A DNA stretch of 19,029 bases from DATKXO01 sp035528995 (GTDB lineage Bacteria; Planctomycetota; Phycisphaerae; UBA1845). The translations under genes and the position numbers were made by a program. Positions 14,679 through 19,029 of the stretch are shown here, piece by piece. The stretch spans positions 1 through 19,029 of the forward strand of contig DATKXO010000074.1 in assembly GCA_035528995.1 (NCBI GenBank). Reading direction: 5' to 3'. Under the pieces are notes generated by a model, which saw only the letters and a list, made by a program, of their open reading frames with translations, had not been told where the DNA came from and did no database searches. The first letter of the stretch is position 1; each line of letters begins with the position of its first letter.

Positions 14679-16697
14679 CTATCGAGCCGCACGCGCCATC
14701 GCGCCCCTGGCCGCTGCTACCACGGACTCGACCGTGATTCCCCGATCCGCCATAGCTTCAGGCCCCGGGGCACTGGTTCCGAAATCGTCGCAGGAGACGA
14801 TGGCCCCATCCGGCCCGACGAACCGCCGCCACCCCATGGCCACGCCCGCCTCGACGGCGACTCGCCCGCCCACCTCAGGCGGTAACACCTGACGACGATA
14901 CTCCTCGTCCTGCCGGTCGAAAGTCTCCTGACAGGGCATGGAGACTACGCGCACCGCAACGCCCTCACCGGCCAGCTTGGCGCGAGCGCCCAGGCAGAGC
15001 TGAACCTCGCTGCCCGTTCCGATCAGAATGACCTCCGGCCGCCCGGCGCAGTCCGCCAGCACGTACGCCCCGCGCAGCAGCCCCTCGGCCGGCGCCAGGG
15101 CCGCGCGATCAAGCGTTGGAACGGACTGCCGCGTCAGAACCAGCGCCACCGGATGGTCCGTGGTTTCCAGCGCGTAGCGCCACGCACAAGCGGTCTCGTT
15201 TGCGTCCGCCGGGCGGACCACGTCCAGGTGGGGAATGGCGCGCAGGGCCGCGAGCTGCTCGACCGGCTGGTGTGTCGGCCCGTCCTCGCCCACTCCGAGA
15301 CTGTCGTGCGTGAACACGTAGATCACCGGCTGGCCCATCATCGCCGCCAGCCGGATCGACGGCCGCATATAATCGCTGAACACAAGGAACGTGGCCGTGT
15401 AGGGCCGCAGACCCGACAGCGACAATCCGCTGGCGATCGCCGCCATGGCGTGCTCGCGAATACCGAAGTACAGGTTCCGGCCGTCGTACGCGCCGGGGCC
15501 GAAGGCGCTCTTATCGCCCACCAGCGTGTTGTTCGACGCGGCCAGGTCGGCCGATCCACCGAACAACCACGGGACTTTTGCCGCCATGGCCGTGAGCACC
15601 TTGCCGCCCGCTTTTCGGGTCGCCAGACCCTTGCCGTCCGGCGGAAAGGTCGGCAGGTCCGCATCCCATCCCGGCGGCAGGTCCCGGGCGGCCATCAGCT
15701 CCCATCGGGCGGCAAGATCTGGGTGTTCCTGACGGTAGGCTTCGAATCGCCCGCCCCACTCCTCCTCCAGCCGACGTCCCTTTTCCACCGAGCGGTCCCG
15801 CATATGCCCGGTCACTTCTTGCGACACGTGGAAGTCGAGCCCGGGATCCCAGCCATAGACCGCCTTGGTGGCCCGCACTTCGTCAACGCCCAGCGGCGAG
15901 CCGTGTGCCGCCGGCGTGTCCTGCTTGTTGGGGCTCCCATAACCGATGTGGGATCTCACGACGACCAACGACGGCCGATCGGCCGTTGCGACCGCACCTT
16001 CGATGGCCCGTGTCAGCGCGTCGAGATCATCGGCGTCGGCCACCTGCTCGACGTGCCAGCCGTAGGCTTCGAAGCGCCGGCCGACGTCCTCGGTAAACGT
16101 AAGCCGCGTCCGGCCGTCGATCGTGATCCCGTTGCAGTCGTATACCCAGATCAGGTTGCCCAGCGCCAGATGACCCGCGAGCGAGGCCGCCTCACTGGCC
16201 ACGCCCTCCATCAGGTCGCCGTCGCTGCACAGGGCAAACACCCGATAATCGAACAGCTCGTGTCCCGGCCGGTTGAAGTGCTGCGCCAGCCAGGTGCCGG
16301 CGATGGCCATGCCCACACTGTTGCCCACGCCCTGTCCCAGCGGGCCGGTCGTCGTCTCGACGCCGGGAACGAGGCCGAACTCGGGGTGCCCCGCACACTT
16401 GGCGTGCAGTTGACGGAACTCCTTCAGGTCCTCCATGGTCAGGTCGTAGCCGGTCAGGTGCAGCATGCTGTACAGCAGCATCGAGGCATGACCCATCGAG
16501 AGCACGAACCGATCCCGGTTCGGAAAGTCCGGGTTCGCCGGGTTGAACCTGAGGAACCGGTCGGCCAGAACGTAGGCCACCGGGGCCATGCCCATGGGCG
16601 CGCCGGGATGACCCGAATTCGCCTTCTGGATCGCATCCATGGCCAGCGTTCGGATCGTATTGATGCACAAGAGGTCGAGGCGGCGGGCGTCATCCAT
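14679..16697 (-). CDS. tkt: transketolase
   Basis: This thiamine-diphosphate enzyme transfers two-carbon ketol units between pentose and other sugar phosphates (cytosol). At 672 residues it has the usual length. Motifs in order are 'ANSGHPGAPMG' with substrate-binding His30, 'SMGHASMLLYSMLHL', 'TTGPLGQGVGNSVGMA' (116-131), and the ThDP motif 'SDGDLMEG' (158-165) ending at 'YDCNG' (Asn189). Then come 'FHVSQEV', 'GGSADLAASNNT', 'YFGIREHAMAAIASGL' with the cofactor-activating Glu, 'HDSLGVGEDGPTHQPVEQLAALR' and the C-terminal domain from about 540. AGGAG lies 14 bases before the ATG at 16697, longer than usual. An in-frame TGA 12 bases upstream excludes an earlier start. A seven-codon frame overlaps the start (16710-16690) but is probably not translated. 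It is the first gene of the tkt-tal operon. Confidence 0.97.
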   Translation of the reverse strand: MDDARRLDLLCINTIRTLAMDAIQKANSGHPGAPMGMAPVAYVLADRFLRFNPANPDFPNRDRFVLSMGHASMLLYSMLHLTGYDLTMEDLKEFRQLHAKCAGHPEFGLVPGVETTTGPLGQGVGNSVGMAIAGTWLAQHFNRPGHELFDYRVFALCSDGDLMEGVASEAASLAGHLALGNLIWVYDCNGITIDGRTRLTFTEDVGRRFEAYGWHVEQVADADDLDALTRAIEGAVATADRPSLVVVRSHIGYGSPNKQDTPAAHGSPLGVDEVRATKAVYGWDPGLDFHVSQEVTGHMRDRSVEKGRRLEEEWGGRFEAYRQEHPDLAARWELMAARDLPPGWDADLPTFPPDGKGLATRKAGGKVLTAMAAKVPWLFGGSADLAASNNTLVGDKSAFGPGAYDGRNLYFGIREHAMAAIASGLSLSGLRPYTATFLVFSDYMRPSIRLAAMMGQPVIYVFTHDSLGVGEDGPTHQPVEQLAALRAIPHLDVVRPADANETACAWRYALETTDHPVALVLTRQSVPTLDRAALAPAEGLLRGAYVLADCAGRPEVILIGTGSEVQLCLGARAKLAGEGVAVRVVSMPCQETFDRQDEEYRRQVLPPEVGGRVAVEAGVAMGWRRFVGPDGAIVSCDDFGTSAPGPEAMADRGITVESVVAAARGAMARAAR

Positions 16698-17305
16698 GTT
16701 GACCGGTCATTCTCCTGTTTGAACCCGGGTGGCACGCTACCCGCAGCCCGGCGTGGATTCAAGCGTCGAGAGCCACAAGCCGAATCGGTCGAGGGGGGCC
16801 GACCTCGCCCGAAACCACGCCAAGCCGGCTAGCCAGACCGACGATTGCGGCCGGCGGTCTCCCAGTTAGCCGAGCTCCGCGATTCTGTTCGGCCCAGCTC
16901 CGCGTTATCGGCAGTGAAGGCGCCCGGCCACTCACGGCGCCGGGGTGGTACACGCCGGTGGTCCGGCCCTGCCGTGCGCACCTTCAACCCGATAAGTACG
17001 CCACAATCACCCGTTCGGAAAGATCGTGCCAGTGACAGAGCGAAGAGGGCTGCGCCGACCCGTTTCAATGACACCGAATTTGCAGTGAAAACGCAATCAG
17101 GCCCTTCCTGCGGGGTCTGACGATGACCGGCTGGTGAAGCCCCCCGAAGCGTCGTTTTCTCCGTTTTCGATTGCTATGAACCGCCCCATCGTGGTACAAT
17201 CCGCGTGGAGAGAGAGGTACGGGGCCCTGAGGAGGTGTCCCGGGATCGCGGCGATGGGCATGCCGATCGCTCGCGGTTTGGAGGAATGGTGGGAGAGAGG
17301 GAAGT
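16698..17305. other. divergent spacer between tkt and the sigma-54 activator
   Basis: About 600 bases without a supported gene. It must hold the tkt promoter on the minus strand, which I could not identify, and the candidate promoter at 17171-17200 for the + strand regulator. No repeats stand out. Confidence 0.5.
17171..17200 (+). promoter_or_regulatory. candidate promoter of the sigma-54 activator gene
   Basis: TTGCTA (17171-17176) and TACAAT (17195-17200) are separated by 18 bases, a reasonable sigma-70 match. The leader to the proposed start at 17306 would be about 100 nt. Confidence 0.5.
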
Positions 17306-18763
17306 TTGCGTTCAGTTCGTAGTGCAACCGGGCGGTTGCTGATCGTCCATCCGGAGCCGAAGTTAAGCACGACGTTGGAGGAAGCTCTTTCGCGGCGTGC
17401 TGCTGTTGTGCGCCGGGTGCATACCGTCGCCGAGGCCACGCGGGCACTTACCGTCGAGCCGGTCTTCCCGGTGGTTCTGATCTCGGCCCACGCCGGAACC
17501 GGACGCATCTCGCAGCTCGACGAGCAGTTGCTGGATACCATTTCGGCGATTCACCGGGCCTCTGCCGAGTCCCAGATCATCCTCCTCGTATCCGACACCG
17601 TCAGCGTTGAAACCTGTTGTCGGGCCATCGAATGCGGGGCCGGGGATTTTCTCGAGGTGAGCGGCGGTCGGGTGGATGAACAGGCCCTGTCCCGCCGGAT
17701 CGACCAGGCAATGCGCCGCTACGAGCGAGCCGTTGCCGCTGCCGCATCCCTTCACTCGCACCAGCACTTCGATCAGGCCGGCATCGTGGCTCAGAGCCGC
17801 CTGATGGCCGATGTCCTGACCCGCGCCTCGCAGGCCGCGGAGATCTCCGACGCGCCCGTCCTGATCTACGGCGAGTCGGGAACCGGAAAGCAACTGCTGG
17901 CCGAGATGATTCACCGGCTCGATCCCAAGCGCGGCGACCAGCCGTTCCTGACCGTGAACTGTGCGGCCATCACCGGGACCCTGGCCGAGAGCGCCATGTT
18001 CGGACACGTCAAGGGGGCCTATACCGGGGCGACAGACAAGCGGGCCGGCTACTTCCGGGCCGCGAACCACGGCACCATCTTCCTCGACGAGATCGGGGAG
18101 TTGGAAGCGACCCTCCAACCCAAACTGCTGCGTGTCTTGCAGGAAGGCCTGATTCTTCCGGTCGGGTCCGACATCGAGGAACCGGTCGACATCCGCGTCC
18201 TGGCCGCCAGCAACCGCCGGTTGTCCGACTTGGTCGAGGAGGGCTCGTTCCGGCTCGACCTCTACCAGAGGCTCTACGTCATCTCGATCGAGATCCCGCC
18301 GTTGCGGGAACGTCCCGAGGACATCGAGGAGCTGGTGCCGTACTTCGTCCGCAAGTATGCCCGCCAGTATGGCCGCGACATCGCCCACGTCGACCGCCGC
18401 GTATACCAGTTCCTGTCCACCTGTGCGTTGGAGGGCAACGTCCGCGAGCTGGAGAACGCCGTCCGTCAGATCGTGGCCTTCAAGACCAGCGGTGATGAGA
18501 TCCTGCTGGCCGACATCCCCGCCAGTCTGCGACGCCAGTGTGTCAAGCCCACCCGCCCGGTCGTGCCCCGCGAACTGGTCGAGAACGCCTGTGATCTGAT
18601 CGACCGGGGCGTGATCACCCTGCCGGAGTTCGTGGCCGAGTGCGAGCGCCAGGTCCTGGCCAACGCCATCCACCGCTCGACGCGGCCCAGCGCCGACCTG
18701 GCCGAGAAGCTCGGCCTGTCCCGCCGCACCCTCTACAACAAGCGGCGCAGATACGATCTGTAA
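17306..18763 (+). CDS. sigma-54-dependent transcriptional activator with degenerate receiver domain (NtrC family)
   Basis: The product has 485 residues. Residues 10-140 have the fold pattern of a response-regulator receiver ('RLLIVHPEPKL', 'QIILLVSDT', 'AIECGAGDFLEV'). The phosphorylated Asp position in 'FPVVLISAHAG' is Ser60, and the conserved Lys after strand 5 is absent, so phosphorylation is unlikely. The AAA+ domain has Walker A GESGTGK (189-195), GAYTGA (237-242) for the usual GAFTGA sigma-54 contact loop, Walker B 'IFLDEIGE' (258-265) and 'FRLDLYQRL' (arginine finger region). A Fis-type helix-turn-helix ends the protein ('DLAEKLGLSRRTLYNKRRRY'). It should remodel closed sigma-54 RNA polymerase at enhancer-controlled promoters. 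The start is TTG at 17306 with AGAGGG just upstream; no in-frame ATG is available. No sensor kinase is adjacent, which fits control by ligand, level or protein partner. Confidence 0.9.
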   Translation: MRSVRSATGRLLIVHPEPKLSTTLEEALSRRAAVVRRVHTVAEATRALTVEPVFPVVLISAHAGTGRISQLDEQLLDTISAIHRASAESQIILLVSDTVSVETCCRAIECGAGDFLEVSGGRVDEQALSRRIDQAMRRYERAVAAAASLHSHQHFDQAGIVAQSRLMADVLTRASQAAEISDAPVLIYGESGTGKQLLAEMIHRLDPKRGDQPFLTVNCAAITGTLAESAMFGHVKGAYTGATDKRAGYFRAANHGTIFLDEIGELEATLQPKLLRVLQEGLILPVGSDIEEPVDIRVLAASNRRLSDLVEEGSFRLDLYQRLYVISIEIPPLRERPEDIEELVPYFVRKYARQYGRDIAHVDRRVYQFLSTCALEGNVRELENAVRQIVAFKTSGDEILLADIPASLRRQCVKPTRPVVPRELVENACDLIDRGVITLPEFVAECERQVLANAIHRSTRPSADLAEKLGLSRRTLYNKRRRYDL

Positions 18764-18895
18764 GCGCCGTGGGCCCCCCGGCCATCGTCGTTCATGGCAC
18801 CGACTACGCGCCCTGGCTTCATACCCGCCAGGATCAGGCGCAACGCTCGCCTCGCGGCGGCGGCGGTCTCCAGTCCGCTGCAGCGGGTGATCCCG

Positions 18896-19029
18896 TTATC
18901 CTAGTGGTTCCCGCAGGAAGTCGCGGTGGCAGCCGGCGCAGAGGTCGAAGCGCAGGCTGCGGTAGGTCTGATCCTCGACCTCGTCGGGATCGGCGGTCCG
19001 GAGCTGTTCCACGATGGACTCGAGTTCGT
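18896..19029 (-). CDS. C-terminal end of a small CxxC protein, partial at the window edge
   Basis: Only the last 44 codons are visible, from the edge to TAA at 18896-18898. The translation begins 'ELESIVEQLRTADPDEVED' and ends 'LRFDLCAGCHRDFLREPLG'. The CxxCH near the C-terminus suggests a small metal-binding module or half of a zinc ribbon. CxxCH is also the haem c motif, but its position in a helical acidic tail gives no support for that. The 18764-18895 gap to the convergent regulator gene holds no obvious feature. Confidence 0.6.
   Translation of the reverse strand, partial: ELESIVEQLRTADPDEVEDQTYRSLRFDLCAGCHRDFLREPLG

Noticed and set aside
16728..16743. TGGCACG-N4-CCGCA resembling a sigma-54 promoter on the plus strand
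   Set aside because: The -12 half lacks TT, and it points to a gene more than 550 bases away. Likely chance.
15153..16832. 559-residue plus-strand frame opposite tkt
   Set aside because: Entirely antisense to a well-supported transketolase.

Overview
The window looks like a chromosomal segment of an uncultivated, GC-rich member of the Planctomycetota. This is inferred from family content. The main evidence is a very large secreted protein that combines repeated 'DCNxNxxPDECD' calcium-binding units, 'GACCY' cysteine-rich repeats, FG-GAP repeats and a C-terminal dockerin pair. Intergenic DNA rich in short phased repeats also fits. No single marker gene fixes the taxonomy.

Layout. 70-1179 (+) encodes a secreted FecR-domain protein. 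Converging on it, 1260-7277 (-) encodes a 2005-residue secreted mosaic: signal peptide, trypsin-like protease, cysteine-rich repeats, right-handed beta-helix, a seven-unit FG-GAP propeller flanked by thrombospondin-3-like repeats, and a dockerin. Next is selD at 7707-8753 (-). Its true start lies upstream of an in-frame UGA that sits exactly at the catalytic Cys/Sec position, and a convincing bacterial SECIS hairpin follows, so SelD is itself a selenoprotein here.

8754-9768 has no credible gene. It carries several short-period repeat families packed together on one strand. 9769-10792 (-) is a two-gene XRE repressor / ImmA-IrrE peptidase module, with a near-consensus promoter whose -10 box lies inside a perfect palindrome. 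Two overlapping small genes with good ribosome binding sites follow (11100-11541, -). Further along are an 841-base stretch without a gene, a terminator, a C-terminal fragment of a tyrosine recombinase (12383-12787, -) and tRNA-Val(GAC) (12823-12896, -). I read 9.8-12.8 kb as a probable decayed or compact mobile element next to a tRNA gene, although no second att copy is visible.

12897-13556 is another repeat- and hairpin-rich spacer, with 10-bp and 23-bp tandem repeats. tkt and tal (14679-16697 and 13557-14663, both -) form a tight two-gene operon for the non-oxidative pentose phosphate pathway. 17306-18763 (+) is an orphan sigma-54 activator with a degenerate receiver domain and GAYTGA in place of GAFTGA. 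The right edge holds the C-terminus of a small CxxC protein (18896-19029, -).

The core genes (selD, tkt-tal, the sigma-54 activator, the tRNA) look like ordinary housekeeping. The points most worth following are the selenocysteine-containing SelD, the ImmA-type module with its operator and altered metal motif, the mosaic secreted protease, and the clustered repeat families of unknown function.
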